From the NCBI GenBank assembly GCA_003022435.1, contig PXUA01000005.1, positions 176,007-240,006 on the forward strand: a DNA stretch of 64,000 bases. Direction: 5' to 3'. Under the pieces are notes generated by a model. It was given only the letters and a program-made list of their open reading frames with translations. It was not told where the DNA came from and searched no databases. Positions 1 to 9,285 of the stretch are shown here, in pieces. A program made the position numbers and the translations under genes. The first letter of the stretch is position 1. Every line of letters begins with the position of its first letter. The DNA comes from Bacteroidetes bacterium SW_9_63_38. Lineage in GTDB: Bacteria; Bacteroidota; Rhodothermia; Rhodothermales; Salinibacteraceae.

Positions 1-547
1 CAGGCGTGGGACCGGGCGGCTGACGCTCGATCTTCTCGGGCTTGTACGAGATACCGACCCCGGGCATGAAACCCGCAACCACATCCAGTTCGAGTCGATT
101 TCCTTTTCCCTGAGGTACCTCACGCACCCCCAGGCGCCCATTCAGCTCCAGATTAAGAGCAAAGTTTTTCGCGATCCCGTACTCGATGCCTGCCCCGACC
201 GGGAGCACCCCGCGTTCGCGATCACCAATGTAATATCCGTACCCGGCCGTCAGATACGGGTTAACAGGCTCGCTGTCCCCGAGAAAATGAATCTGCGCGA
301 TGCCATCGATGGAAAAGATATTCTGGTACGTGCCTCCCAACCGGAGCCGAAGGTAATCGGAAGACTCGAGCTGCACGCCCATCTGAACGGCGGGATTCGT
401 CCCGTCAAGATCACTGCCGGCCGCAGAGGCAATATGGGCCCCTCCGTTCAGAAAAAGCCTCTGTGAGTACGCTTCAGCCGGCCCACAAAGGCACCAGCTT
501 AACAGGAAGAGCGTCAATACTCGTGCTGACCACTTTCCAGCTCTCAT
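1..547 (-). CDS. Outer-membrane beta-barrel protein, C-terminus beyond window
   Basis: The minus strand is open from an ATG at 547 to the window edge (about 182 residues visible). Residues 1-27 form a signal peptide: a basic start (MRAGKWSAR), a hydrophobic core and an Ala-rich cleavage region ending near AEAYSQ. What follows alternates short hydrophobic strands with Gly/Asn/Asp turns (for example QMGVQLESSDYLRLRLGG and PYLTAGYGYYIGD), the pattern of an OmpA/OmpW-type barrel. The reading frame is still open after a Pro-rich stretch at the edge (ERQPPGPTP), so a C-terminal domain such as OmpA could follow but is not visible. The next gene upstream, also a predicted barrel on the same strand, ends 70 bp away. 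Family is inferred from pattern only. Confidence 0.6.
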   Translation of the reverse strand, partial: MRAGKWSARVLTLFLLSWCLCGPAEAYSQRLFLNGGAHIASAAGSDLDGTNPAVQMGVQLESSDYLRLRLGGTYQNIFSIDGIAQIHFLGDSEPVNPYLTAGYGYYIGDRERGVLPVGAGIEYGIAKNFALNLELNGRLGVREVPQGKGNRLELDVVAGFMPGVGISYKPEKIERQPPGPTP

Positions 548-616
548 TTGGGAAAACCTATCTGTGATACAGGGTGTGAGGTCCATGGCAAATTGCATAC
601 CAGCCTAGACGGGGCC

Positions 617-1396
617 TTACTTCAGACTAAACCGGTAATTGAAGTCGATAAACGAGACGAAGTCCGGGATGCCGTCGGGCCTGAATCCCTCGTAACCGTC
701 CAAGAGATCGGAAGACGAAATACGAGTTCCGATCCGGAACTTTTCGAGGATCGTCACCCCCACCTTGAGCGATCCAGTGACTCTTGTTCCCAATTTTTCA
801 GAATTTGACAAATCGTCGAAATCGTAAGAGGGAGAGATTATAAAATTCGGACCGACTCCGAGAAACACCCGGAAAAGTCCTTGCCGAACATACGGCAGTT
901 CGTAATCTGCGTAGAAGTCAAGCGCCACGGCATTCGCGCTGAATCCAGCTCCTCCGGTCGACTCTCCAGACAGGCGGTTGTACACGAGATCAGCGCCCAA
1001 TCCGAACTGATCGAATCGCCCCAGCCGGTGATCTGCACCGACTTGGACGGATAGCTTGCCGCTCCCAGCGAGATACTTAATCGGGTTGTGCTCGGGATTC
1101 CGGCTAAAATCGCCCTGGTAGACCGCGAGCCCCGCACCTACCGAGATTCCATGGACAAACGGTTCCGATTGTTGCCGGGCTTGGGGCATTCGCTGCTGCT
1201 GGCCGGATTGTCCGCCGTACTGCCCCCGCCCTTGTCCCTGCTGGGGAGCAGTGCGCCCCTGCTGCGGAGCTCCTTGCCGCCCCTGATCCGGTGACTGACG
1301 CTGCGCCTGCACCTCCACTCCAGAAACCCCGAGCGTGGCAAAAGTCGCAGCCGTCAGAATCAGCACCTTGGTTCGAAGCGCGTTACTGTTGAGCAT
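617..1396 (-). CDS. Outer-membrane beta-barrel protein with Gln-rich N-terminal linker
   Basis: The protein is 259 aa when started at the ATG at 1396; the frame extends further upstream but that start gives a clean signal peptide (MLNSNALRTKVLILTAATF, cleavage near VQAQR). After it comes a Gln/Gly/Arg/Pro-rich low-complexity segment of about 50 residues, then a barrel-like domain with motifs such as SVGAGLAVYQGDF, GLGADLVYNRLSG and FLGVGPNF, ending in Phe (FIDFNYRFSLK), typical of proteins inserted by the Bam machinery. It probably sits in the outer membrane; substrate unknown. Other outer-membrane families of similar size cannot be excluded. Confidence 0.6.
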   Translation of the reverse strand: MLNSNALRTKVLILTAATFATLGVSGVEVQAQRQSPDQGRQGAPQQGRTAPQQGQGRGQYGGQSGQQQRMPQARQQSEPFVHGISVGAGLAVYQGDFSRNPEHNPIKYLAGSGKLSVQVGADHRLGRFDQFGLGADLVYNRLSGESTGGAGFSANAVALDFYADYELPYVRQGLFRVFLGVGPNFIISPSYDFDDLSNSEKLGTRVTGSLKVGVTILEKFRIGTRISSSDLLDGYEGFRPDGIPDFVSFIDFNYRFSLK

Positions 1397-1669
1397 AATT
1401 CCCGTCTTGGAAATAGCGAAGTAAACGAGAGCACCCCGTGCGCCCCTTCCGCCCGTGCGCTGCTTCCGAAAGACGCGCAATCCAATCTACGGGCTAGACC
1501 GATGAGTGACAACCGCCGAAAGTCGTTGCTCTTCTCTCAATGCGTATCTCTCCAAAACGAGAGACACGCGGGCGGCGTTTCATCTTTTTTCATGTAAAAA
1601 TCGGAATTATGTAGACTCCGAACCTATCCGATGCACAGGAGGCACAAGATTTTGTTCCTTTTTATAATT
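1397..1669. other. Intergenic spacer
   Basis: This 273-bp spacer lies between the barrel protein and comM, both on the minus strand. It is noticeably AT-richer than the coding sequence around 1590-1680. No RNA gene or convincing terminator was recognised. Confidence 0.5.
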
Positions 1670-3217
1670 TTATCCATTCCACCATTCACGATCAAGCGAC
1701 CGATACTGAATCGCCTCCGAAATGTGCTCCGGCTGAATCATCGACGTCCCCTCAAGGTCGGCAATTGTCCGTGCAACTTTCAGAATCCGGGTGTACCCCC
1801 GTGCGCTCAATCCCAGCCGATCGGTCGCAGTCTTGAGCATATTCATTCCAGCTTCATCTAAATCGCAGTGGGACTGCACTGCCTGTGCGCCCATCTGCGC
1901 ATTGCAGTGGGCTTCCGACTCATCGAATCGGTGCTCTTGCCGCTCCCGGGACGCGACGACTCGCTTTCGGACGTCGGCGGACGTCTCGCCCGTGCGTTCC
2001 GCACTCATATCTTCGAAGTCGACGGGCGTGACTTCCACATGCAGGTCGATTCGGTCCATCAAAGGACCGCTAATCTTCCCGAGATAGCGCTGCACCTGTG
2101 AGGGCGTGCAGACGCATTCGCGATTCGGGTCGTTCAAATGGCCGCAGGGACACGGATTCATAGACGCGATCAACATAAACTGCGCCGGGTACGTAACAGT
2201 TGACTGTGCTCGGCTGATCGTAATGCGCCCCTCTTCCATCGGCTGCCGGAGCACCTCCAACACGCGACGCTGAAATTCAGGCAGTTCGTCAAGGAAGAGG
2301 ACTCCATTGTGAGCAAGCGAAATTTCTCCCGGAGACGGATGAGCGCCGCCTCCACACAATCCCGCGTCCGAGATGGTGTGATGCGGTGCCCGGAACGGGC
2401 GCGTCGCCAGCAATCCGTGTTCGCTGTCCAGCTCCCCACTTACGGAGTGAATCTTGGTCGTTTCCAGTGCCTCGTCGGACGAGAGCGGCGGCAGGATCGA
2501 GGGCACTCGACGCGCGAGCATCGTCTTTCCGGACCCAGGCGGTCCCACCATCAAGGCATTGTGCCCTCCAGCTGCGGCCACCTCCATCGCCCGCTTCACG
2601 TTCTCTTGCCCGCGCACGTCTTTCAGGTCTTCCGGATAGTTCCGGGCTTCTTCGTAAAGGGCTTCAAGGTTGTTCGTGTATGGAGAAGGGCTGTCGTCCC
2701 CACCTGGTCTTTTCAAAACATTAAATGCATCCACCACAGTGTCAACCGGAAAGACGGCAAGGTCATCTACCACCGCCGCCTCCGCCGCATTGTCCGCAGG
2801 CACGACGACCCCCTCGCACCCCTCCTCCCGGGCCTTCATCGCCATGGGAAGCACCCCGTTCACGGGCCGGACCGTGCCATCCAGGGCCAGTTCCCCGGTT
2901 AGCCAATATCGATCGAGGACCGATTCCGGCACCGCGTCGGTACTGGCGGCAACCCATCCCACTGCCATCGGCAAATCGAAGGCAGCACTCTCCTTGGGGA
3001 CATCGGCCGGCGCCAGATTGATGGTGATACGTCCCCACTCCACAGGAATACCGTTGTTTTCGAGCGCCGCACGGACCCGATCAAAGCTCTCGCGCACAGC
3101 TGCTCGGGGCAATCCGACGACGGAGAGCCCCCGCATCCCGGACGCTACGTTGGTCTCAATTTCCACCGGCAGGGCCTCAACCCCATGCGTCGCGCTACTC
3201 CAGACTTGGCTCAACAT
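1670..3217 (-). CDS. comM: Mg-chelatase-like AAA+ ATPase, ComM/YifB family
   Basis: This 515-aa protein matches the length and layout of the ComM/YifB family. The N-terminal S5-like domain covers residues 1-170 (SSATHGVEALPVEIETN, GLPRAAVRESFDRVRAAL), followed by an AAA+ ATPase module with Walker A GPPGSGKT at 225-232, Walker B VLFLDELPEF near 308, and a Mg-chelatase-type C-terminal lid. In Gram-negative bacteria ComM is a hexameric helicase that promotes branch migration during integration of transforming DNA. The gene stands alone between the barrel genes and a divergently transcribed metalloenzyme gene. No lesion was seen, so the organism probably retains this step of recombination. Confidence 0.93.
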   Translation of the reverse strand: MLSQVWSSATHGVEALPVEIETNVASGMRGLSVVGLPRAAVRESFDRVRAALENNGIPVEWGRITINLAPADVPKESAAFDLPMAVGWVAASTDAVPESVLDRYWLTGELALDGTVRPVNGVLPMAMKAREEGCEGVVVPADNAAEAAVVDDLAVFPVDTVVDAFNVLKRPGGDDSPSPYTNNLEALYEEARNYPEDLKDVRGQENVKRAMEVAAAGGHNALMVGPPGSGKTMLARRVPSILPPLSSDEALETTKIHSVSGELDSEHGLLATRPFRAPHHTISDAGLCGGGAHPSPGEISLAHNGVLFLDELPEFQRRVLEVLRQPMEEGRITISRAQSTVTYPAQFMLIASMNPCPCGHLNDPNRECVCTPSQVQRYLGKISGPLMDRIDLHVEVTPVDFEDMSAERTGETSADVRKRVVASRERQEHRFDESEAHCNAQMGAQAVQSHCDLDEAGMNMLKTATDRLGLSARGYTRILKVARTIADLEGTSMIQPEHISEAIQYRSLDREWWNG

Positions 3218-3378
3218 AGTGAAACGAGCGGTAAAGTCGCAGAGATTCCTCCGGCTCTTTTTGACACACGGGAGCCGCGAAGTATAACGTCCGAACGACT
3301 TTTACCAACGGTCCGTACGTCTGGGACTTTCGATTCTCGTGCCCGCGATCACGTTCTCCACCGACATCAATCTCTGGA

Positions 3379-4293
3379 ATGAAGCGCATTCTTTTTCTTT
3401 TTCTGGACGGCCTTGGCATTGGTCCCCCTACGGAATCGAATCCGTTCGCTCGCACCGAGTACCCTGCCTTTCGCAGGCTTGCCTTTAATCAATCCTGGCA
3501 CGCCCCCTTCACCGAGCACGTCGCCTCTCGTCACGTCGTTCGGTCGCTCGACGCCACCCTTGGAATCGATGGTCTTCCGCAGAGCGGTACAGGGCAAGGC
3601 ACACTGTTCACGGGTATCAACTGTGCCAACCTCGTGGGGCGCCACTTCGGCCCTTTTCCCCACTCGAAGACACATGCTGTTCTTGATGAACAAAATGTCT
3701 TTCAGCAGCTCCGGACTTTCCCCTGCCCGAAAACGCCCGTTGCGTTTGCGAATGCGTTCCCACCTCCGTTTTTCGATGCATCGCGCCGGCGTTCGACCGT
3801 CACGACGCATTGCTGCCTGGCGTCGAACGTGCCGTTGCGCAATCGTTCGGCTCTTGTGGGTCGACGGGCCGTCTCGGCCGACCTTACAAATGCGTACTGG
3901 CGCACGCAGCTGGACCTCGATGTTCCGGAGCGCACCGTCACCGATGCCGCTTCTGTTCTGGCGTCGGTGACGAAAGACCATGCGTTCACTCTTTTCGAAT
4001 ACTTCCTGACCGACAAGGTCGGCCACGGCCGCGTCGACCTCTCCCCCACGACGCTTCTCTCAGAGCTAGACCGGTTCGTCGAGACCCTACTCGACCAGCT
4101 TGATCCCTCTACCGATACGGTCGCCCTCACAAGCGACCACGGCAATCTCGAAGACACTGCGCACACGCGACACACTCGGAATCCAGTTCCGCTTCTGGTG
4201 TACGGGTGGGCGGCCCCGTTTTTTGCAAACGCCACCGACCTTATGGACGTGACCCCGGCCATCGTGGACGCCCTCCGTTCAACGCGAATCTGA
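3379..4293 (+). CDS. Phosphopentomutase/phosphoglyceromutase-like metalloenzyme
   Basis: The 304-aa protein belongs to the alkaline-phosphatase superfamily of two-metal enzymes. Visible metal or catalytic motifs are LFLFLDGLGIG near the N-terminus (Asp ligand), SGTGQGTLFTGIN around residue 73 (the Thr/Ser nucleophile loop), YFLTDKVGHG (His/Asp ligand) and LTSDHGNLED (Asp-His ligands). It is shorter than phosphopentomutase (about 390 aa) or iPGM (about 510 aa) and looks like the minimal metalloenzyme domain with no inserted cap of normal size. The substrate cannot be assigned. Its 3' end overlaps the convergent S46 peptidase gene by 15 bp. Confidence 0.75.
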   Translation: MKRILFLFLDGLGIGPPTESNPFARTEYPAFRRLAFNQSWHAPFTEHVASRHVVRSLDATLGIDGLPQSGTGQGTLFTGINCANLVGRHFGPFPHSKTHAVLDEQNVFQQLRTFPCPKTPVAFANAFPPPFFDASRRRSTVTTHCCLASNVPLRNRSALVGRRAVSADLTNAYWRTQLDLDVPERTVTDAASVLASVTKDHAFTLFEYFLTDKVGHGRVDLSPTTLLSELDRFVETLLDQLDPSTDTVALTSDHGNLEDTAHTRHTRNPVPLLVYGWAAPFFANATDLMDVTPAIVDALRSTRI

Positions 4294-6558
4294 CGTGGGC
4301 TGAGCCTCTGTTTTCGTGGCGGTTTTCGTGTTGTGCTGCCCACCGACAATCTCCTCCACCAGTCGCGTGGCCCCGTACAGGTCCCGCAACACCTCGAGAA
4401 TACCCCGGGCATCGACCGCAATGGCCCGAGCGGCCCGGGTTCGGTAGAGATACTTGTTGGGCAACGACTGCATGTTGCCGTCGAAGACCACGCCGACGAC
4501 CTCCAGGTCTTTATTCAACAACGGAGACCCCGAACTACCGCCCGAAATGTCGACGGTTGACACGACATTGAGCGGCGTACCCACATCAAAAGAGTCGGGC
4601 ACGGAGAGCCACCGTTCAGGCAAGGCCCAATCGTCCCCACTACGGGCGCGGTGTCGTTCGTACATCCCGGCGAAGTCGGTGAATGCCGGGATTCTGTTTC
4701 CGTCTTCGGAGTAGCCCTTTACGGCTCCATCTGAAATGCGCAGCGTAAACGTGGCATCGGGCGAAACGCGGTTTCCATAAAAGACGCGACGGGCTCGCGA
4801 CAGCCGTCCGTTGAGCGTCTCCTCCGTACGGCGGAGGTCCTGCATCTGACGGTTCACGTTCAGAAAAAGAGGGGCTAATGCTTCAATTACGGGAACGGAC
4901 GGATCGTTGCTTTTAAGATATCCGTCCCCAAGCAACTTCACGAACTTCGTCGAGTCCATGAGCGCGCTTTTTTCGACCAGACGTGCGGCCAGTTCCTGAG
5001 GCGTGCGATCACGAAAGAGCCGCTGAATGGTCGGATGATTGGGTCCGTAGGCCGAACGAATCTCTTGAAATTGCGCGGCCATGAACGACCGCTCAAGCTC
5101 ATCTGGCCAGTCCTGCATCTCCTCTGCGTCCTCTCGAATACTCTGCACGCGATCCTCGCGGGCCCCTCGCTTGCGGAGGAAGTCGTAGTAATAGGCGTGC
5201 ACGGCCCGGGTCAGGATGCGCGGGCCGAGCGTGGTGTTTGCAAGCGTGAAAAAGGCTTTCTCCCTATCCGCAAGAATGCGCTTCGATTGCTGCAGCCGAC
5301 GCACCTCGCCGACGACCCGGCCATACTGGTTGAGCGAGTCAACCTGAGCCATTGAGTCTTGAAGGGCCCGAAGCGCTTTGGCCCGCCGGGCGAGGAGAGC
5401 GGGATCCTTCAACCCTTCCAGCTTTCCCTCTGCCCCCTTGAGGGAATTCTCCAGTGTAAACAAGGTATTCCGAAGATCGGCCTGTTCCGCCTCCGTCGGA
5501 TGATTCGCGAGGTACGCCTGAAGCAAATCGCGCCGCTCCCGGAGAACGTCAGTGCGATTGGGAAGCGTATGGTCTCGCTTGTATTTGAACTGAGAGACGG
5601 TTTCGAGACGGCTCGTTGAGCCCGGATTTCCGACCGCGAAGACCGTCTCCCCGATCTCCGTCCCACTCTCGTCCCAGGAGAAGTGATAGGACGGCTTCAG
5701 CGGGGTGTCGTCCTTCGTATACACGCGGAAGAAAGCTACGTCGAAGGTGTACCGGGGATATGTGAAGTTGTCGGCCGCGCCCCCGAAATACCCAACTTGC
5801 AGTTCGGGGACCATCACGAGGCGGACATCCTCGTGCCGACGGTAGGTATAGGCCGAATACTCGGCCCCGCGGTACAGACTTACGATGTCCACCCGGAGAC
5901 GCTCGTCTCGCGTCTTCGCCTTCTCAGTCATCTCGTTTTCAACTTGCTCGATGCGCTGCTCTCGACTGAGGCCCCGCGTGTCCCGATCCTCGCCCCCCTC
6001 TCGGATACGGCGAGTAACGTCTTTAATCTTCACGATCTCCTCGACGTACAGGGACGGAACGCGCTGCTCTCGGCCGAGCGAGTCCGCATAGAACCCGCGT
6101 TCCAGAAGGTCTTCTCCACGCCGATGCACATTCGAAATGGCCTCACGGGCACAGTGATGATTGGTCATCACGAGTCCCCTCGCGGACACAAACGACGCCG
6201 AACAGTTTTCCCCAAACCGGAGCGCGGCTCGACGGGCCTTGGTGTTCCACTGCCCGGCGGTGTCAACGCCGTACTCCGAGCGGAAATATTCGACCGGCAA
6301 GTGCTCGAAGGGCCAGAGCTTCCCGCGGTCGAACGCCCCCACCTGAACGGTGTCGTAGCCGCCTGGAATGGGCACGAGCGTCGTCGTATCTCGCATCGCC
6401 GTCACGGTGTCGGTTCTCGCCTCGGGCCGTTCGGCGACTGTCACGGTCTGGCGAGGCGTGCCGCATCCGACGACGAGTAGCACACTCCCAAGAATCGCTG
6501 CCGCCAGACTGGTCCAGGTCGTTTGAATCAACCGGGCGAAAGGCACTGAAGACGCCAT
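4279..6558 (-). CDS. S46-family dipeptidyl-peptidase, lipoprotein
   Basis: The protein is 759 aa from the ATG at 6558; the frame stays open another 49 codons upstream, but this start gives a lipoprotein signal with Cys32 (VLLVVGC). S46 enzymes (DPP7/DPP11) cleave dipeptides from peptide N-termini in the periplasm or at the surface. Catalytic features are present: His in MTNHHCA (residues 131-137), the Asp region YTFDVAFFRVY, and the Ser in GGSSGSPLLN near the C-terminus followed by VVGVVFDGN. Length agrees with the family (about 700-760 aa). Family members feed peptide catabolism in Bacteroidota. Specificity (DPP7 versus DPP11) cannot be read by eye. Confidence 0.93.
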   Translation of the reverse strand: MASSVPFARLIQTTWTSLAAAILGSVLLVVGCGTPRQTVTVAERPEARTDTVTAMRDTTTLVPIPGGYDTVQVGAFDRGKLWPFEHLPVEYFRSEYGVDTAGQWNTKARRAALRFGENCSASFVSARGLVMTNHHCAREAISNVHRRGEDLLERGFYADSLGREQRVPSLYVEEIVKIKDVTRRIREGGEDRDTRGLSREQRIEQVENEMTEKAKTRDERLRVDIVSLYRGAEYSAYTYRRHEDVRLVMVPELQVGYFGGAADNFTYPRYTFDVAFFRVYTKDDTPLKPSYHFSWDESGTEIGETVFAVGNPGSTSRLETVSQFKYKRDHTLPNRTDVLRERRDLLQAYLANHPTEAEQADLRNTLFTLENSLKGAEGKLEGLKDPALLARRAKALRALQDSMAQVDSLNQYGRVVGEVRRLQQSKRILADREKAFFTLANTTLGPRILTRAVHAYYYDFLRKRGAREDRVQSIREDAEEMQDWPDELERSFMAAQFQEIRSAYGPNHPTIQRLFRDRTPQELAARLVEKSALMDSTKFVKLLGDGYLKSNDPSVPVIEALAPLFLNVNRQMQDLRRTEETLNGRLSRARRVFYGNRVSPDATFTLRISDGAVKGYSEDGNRIPAFTDFAGMYERHRARSGDDWALPERWLSVPDSFDVGTPLNVVSTVDISGGSSGSPLLNKDLEVVGVVFDGNMQSLPNKYLYRTRAARAIAVDARGILEVLRDLYGATRLVEEIVGGQHNTKTATKTEAQPTSDSR

Positions 6559-6898
6559 GTTCAATTCGGCAATTGCAGATGCAGAAAAATGTCGGCAGAG
6601 GACCTGCGTCCCCTCTCGATTCTTCCCTCCTCGGTCGTGAGACTCTTTCTCAACAATCTCGTGAGGCCGCCCTGATTCGACGCTCACGCGTTGCCGTCCT
6701 TCCAAGGTCGCCCTCGGAAGCGGGGGAGGCCAGGAACGGCCTTCCCTCGTCGGTTAGGACCACCGGTCGTGGATTTGGACGCAGCAAAGAGCCAAGACTC
6801 CAATTTGCCCCCTTTACTGTCAGGCTGTCCACGGGATCCACGCGGAACCTGAGTGGTCCAGTCTGATTGAGCGTGACCCAGGTTCCAGAAACGTCCTT
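6559..6898. other. Spacer between S46 peptidase and tRNA-Leu
   Basis: This spacer of about 340 bp separates the start of the S46 peptidase (minus strand) from tRNA-Leu (plus strand), so it should carry two divergent promoters. I could not pick out either with confidence. No ORF with coding character was seen. Confidence 0.4.
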
Positions 6899-6987
6899 GC
6901 GAAAGTGGCGGAATTGGTAGACGCGCGAGACTTAGGATCTCGTGGGGCCTATGCCCCGTGGGGGTTCGAGTCCCCCCTTTCGCACCA
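6899..6987 (+). tRNA. tRNA-Leu (anticodon TAG)
   Basis: The cloverleaf folds fully. The acceptor arms are GCGAAAG at 6899-6905 and CTTTCGC at 6977-6983. The anticodon stem CGAGA/TCTCG encloses loop CTTAGGA with anticodon TAG at 6933-6935. There is a long class-II variable arm (GGGGC/GCCCC) and a T-arm GGGGG-TTCGAGT-CCCCC. The 3' CCA is encoded (6985-6987). The long variable arm and the CTTAGGA loop identify leucine. It would read CUA/CUG-type codons. Confidence 0.97.
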
Positions 6988-6995
6988 TCGAAAAT

Positions 6996-7048
6996 CGCCT
7001 CTCAGCGCTGCTGAACGCCATTTTGGCCGCTGAGGGGCGTTCCTATTT
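6996..7048 (+). terminator. Intrinsic terminator after tRNA-Leu
   Basis: Arms CGCCTCTCAGCG (6996-7007) and CGCTGAGGGGCG (7028-7039) pair over 12 positions with one G-U, followed by the T-rich run TTCCTATTT. It begins 9 bp after the tRNA CCA end, as expected for a tRNA transcription unit. Confidence 0.65.
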
Positions 7049-7248
7049 CACCACCTCTCTTCCCGTACTGGAATGCACTGAAATGCGAGAAAATGGCAGT
7101 AATCCGGCAATTATCCGGCAAATCCGGTAATCCGGACCAAATTTCCTCTGCGACGGACTCGATTTCCGAAATCCCCCACTCATCGTATGCGTCGGATTGC
7201 AGCGTTCACTGTCCTTTCGGTGTTATTTTTTTCTCGCTGCCGCCCCAG

Positions 7249-7422
7249 CTAATCAAGGCGTCGTAAAGGTGTCAGTTTGGGGTAACACTCAAGAATATCC
7301 GCTTCGCTCCAGCCGTTTTCCAGGAGACCAAGGACGTGCTCTACTGACAGCCGGGTGCCGTCGATGACCGGTTTCCCGTCCAGGACGTAAGCGTTGCTGG
7401 TGATACGATCGCGCCAGTTCAT
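7249..7422 (-). pseudogene. DUF433-family antitoxin, frameshifted remnant
   Basis: The reading frame encodes 57 aa beginning MNWRDRITSNAYVLDGKPV and continuing IDGTRLSVEHVLGLLENG, the diagnostic N-terminal half of DUF433 (VapB45-like) antitoxins. The family normally continues after LT with an Asp-x-x-x-Ala-Leu helix. Here the frame runs into a stop, but a shifted frame just downstream reads HLYDALISWGG, so the gene looks shortened by a small frame-breaking deletion, perhaps between CACCT repeats. The usual partner, a DUF5615 PIN-like nuclease, is not seen next to it. It is probably an orphan, non-functional antitoxin; a truncated functional form is possible. Confidence 0.6.
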
Positions 7423-7453
7423 GGTCCCGTGTCGTTCGTTCGGAAGAGAGGGG

Positions 7454-7743
7454 TCAATTATTCAGTCCCAGGTCGCTATCGAGAGGGCGGCCCCCGATCG
7501 AATGAGCAATTGGACTGCCAGCGCGGCGGAACCAGATGCGCCCCCTGGCTTCCGGATATCGGTCCAACAACCGATCGGATGCGGCCCGCTGATCGGCGTC
7601 GACCTCGAAGGCCGAAGGCGTTCGGCCTCGGTGTCGATGGCAACGTACTTGTGGGCCTCTTCCTCTACGTCGACCTGGAAGCGAATCACACGCTCAAAGA
7701 TCTCATTCGCCCGCTCGGCCCGTTTCGATTATTCTTCGGTCAT
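7454..7743 (-). pseudogene. Decayed small gene, unknown family
   Basis: From an ATG at 7743 the frame meets TAA after four codons (MTEE stop), then reads SKRAERANEIFERVIRFQ and VDVEEEAHKYVAIDTEAE. A one-base shift near 7620 continues naturally as AFEVDADQRAASDRLLDRY and PEARGRIWFRRAG, ending at TGA 7454-7456. Both segments have the acidic, coding-like composition of the neighbours, so I read this as one gene of about 95 codons with a nonsense mutation and a frameshift. No family is recognised. It lies just upstream of the DUF433 remnant on the same strand. Confidence 0.45.
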
Positions 7744-8069
7744 GGGTTCAGAAACAGGCTGTTCGGGAGATCCTGGAGTTGCTTCTACGCCGGCTGTCCC
7801 ATTTCCTTCCGGGCGACTTGCATAGCGTCGAAGCGGGACCGGGGGGTATGCTCAAGAGCTCGGAAATGCTCCCGTGTGAGGGGACAAATCGACCTGTTTG
7901 GTCAGCATACGGTCAGCCGATTTTCGAGAATCGCCGTTTCCAGCCGTTGAAGGCCGATATTGGCCGTATCGGCATGGGACTTACTTCGTGTCCCCCTTCG
8001 CACTCCCCAACCGCCCCTGAGCGCCTTTAAACGGCGTCCTCAGGGGCAATTCTTTTTGTTGGAACCGTA
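7744..8069. other. Spacer with possible gene debris and a hairpin
   Basis: No intact gene is present. The plus-strand stretch 7750-7840 reads QAVREILELLLRRLSHFLP, which looks protein-like but has no start and soon degrades; it may be remnant coding sequence. A hairpin with arms CCCCTGAG (8014-8021) and CTCAGGGG (8039-8046) lies 24 bp beyond the SusD stop and could end that transcript; a T-run (8051-8057) follows it only on the plus strand. Confidence 0.35.
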
Positions 8070-9042
8070 CTACAAATTCGGATTATTCGCTCGCTCCTGG
8101 CGCGTGAGCGGCAGCCACTGCCAGGTGGGGCCGCCCTGTACTGATTCCCGGAGGTGCCACTCGGCCGCCGGCTGCGCCAGACGCCGCTGATCGGGGAGAC
8201 GCAGCCCCTGCTCGAACAGCGTCCGGTCCCGCTCAATGGCCACCCGGTTGAGCGTCACGTCCCCGCCGGACAGCGGGTCGAAATCGACGCCTCCTGGCAG
8301 CTCGCTCACCGTCGGATCCGTGTAGCTGTCCCGCACCGCATTCAGCAGCTGCTGCGCGCTTTTGCTCCCGGTGGAGTAGCCGCGAAGCTCTAGTTCGGCC
8401 CGCATCAGGGACACCTCCTGCCACGACAGAAACGGAATCGGGGCCGTCTCCCGGTACTTCGCCTGCAAGAGTTCGAACGCGAAGGGCGGCGGCCCGCTCG
8501 TACATCTTCGGCGCTGGAATGAACGCCGACGTGTCGAACACCCCGCCCCCCTCGCGCGGATGTCGCCCGAAGTAGGTGGCATGCAGATACCGCGCAATGG
8601 CCCCGTGGAGGTGCCCGGTGTACCTCATTTCGGCCTCCGTGGCGGTCGCCTCCTCGGTAAACGTAGTCACATCGGCCCGCCCCACGAGGCTGTCCGCCAG
8701 GAAGCGATACTGTCCCACGGCGTTAACCGCCCCCAGGATACTGGTGTTGCCATCTTTCGGCCGTCCCGTATCCAGTTCTCTCAGGGCTGGGAACGTGGCG
8801 GCGCGGTTACGCCCGAACCGGAACTGGTCGGAGAGAAAATCGGCCGTCGTGAGGGTATTGTCGGTCGCATCCACCCACTGGGCCCGCACCCCCCGAATGA
8901 GAAATTGCGCCTCGCTGTCGTCGTTGAGTTGCGAGCTCCCAGCGGTGTCGTTCGGCGAATCTACATCTCGGACGAGCGCGTCGCAGGCCGAAAGCGCGCA
9001 CGTCGCAACCAGCAAAACCAGCGGCCAGAAGCGTGTCGTCAT
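8070..9042 (-). pseudogene. SusD/RagB-like outer-membrane lipoprotein, frameshifted
   Basis: The start at 9042 gives a lipoprotein signal (MTTRFWPLVLLVATCALSAC) followed by SusD-like sequence (NDDSEAQFLIRGVRAQWVD, GRADVTTFTEEATATEAEM). At about 8488 an extra base in CTTCGCG shifts the frame; the family sequence resumes as FELLQAKYRETAPIPFLS and runs to the stop at 8070. Together the pieces give about 320 residues. SusD proteins bind glycans or other large nutrients at the cell surface with a SusC TonB-dependent channel, here the broken gene immediately upstream (63-bp gap). A single-base sequencing error could mimic this lesion, but the partner gene is broken several times. Confidence 0.75.
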
Positions 9043-9285
9043 GGCGAAGGAGGAATCGGCGAACATTCGGAGGGAACGAGCAGAAGCAGAGCGCACCGGG
9101 CCGTGTCAAAACCCAACGTGGAGCGTGGCGGTGAACTGGCGGGGCGTCTGTAGGGTCGCGAAGTCCTGTCCCCGAACGAGGCTGTCGCCGCCGCCAAAGT
9201 CTTCCGTCCCGGTCGCATTGACTTCCGGATCCGGCCCCGAGTACCGGGTGATCGTGAAGAGATTCTGCGCGGAGAGCGACAGGCT

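Noticed and set aside
4279..4293. Overlap of the metalloenzyme and S46 genes as an assembly error
   Set aside because: Both proteins end naturally, and convergent overlaps of this size are common in compact genomes.
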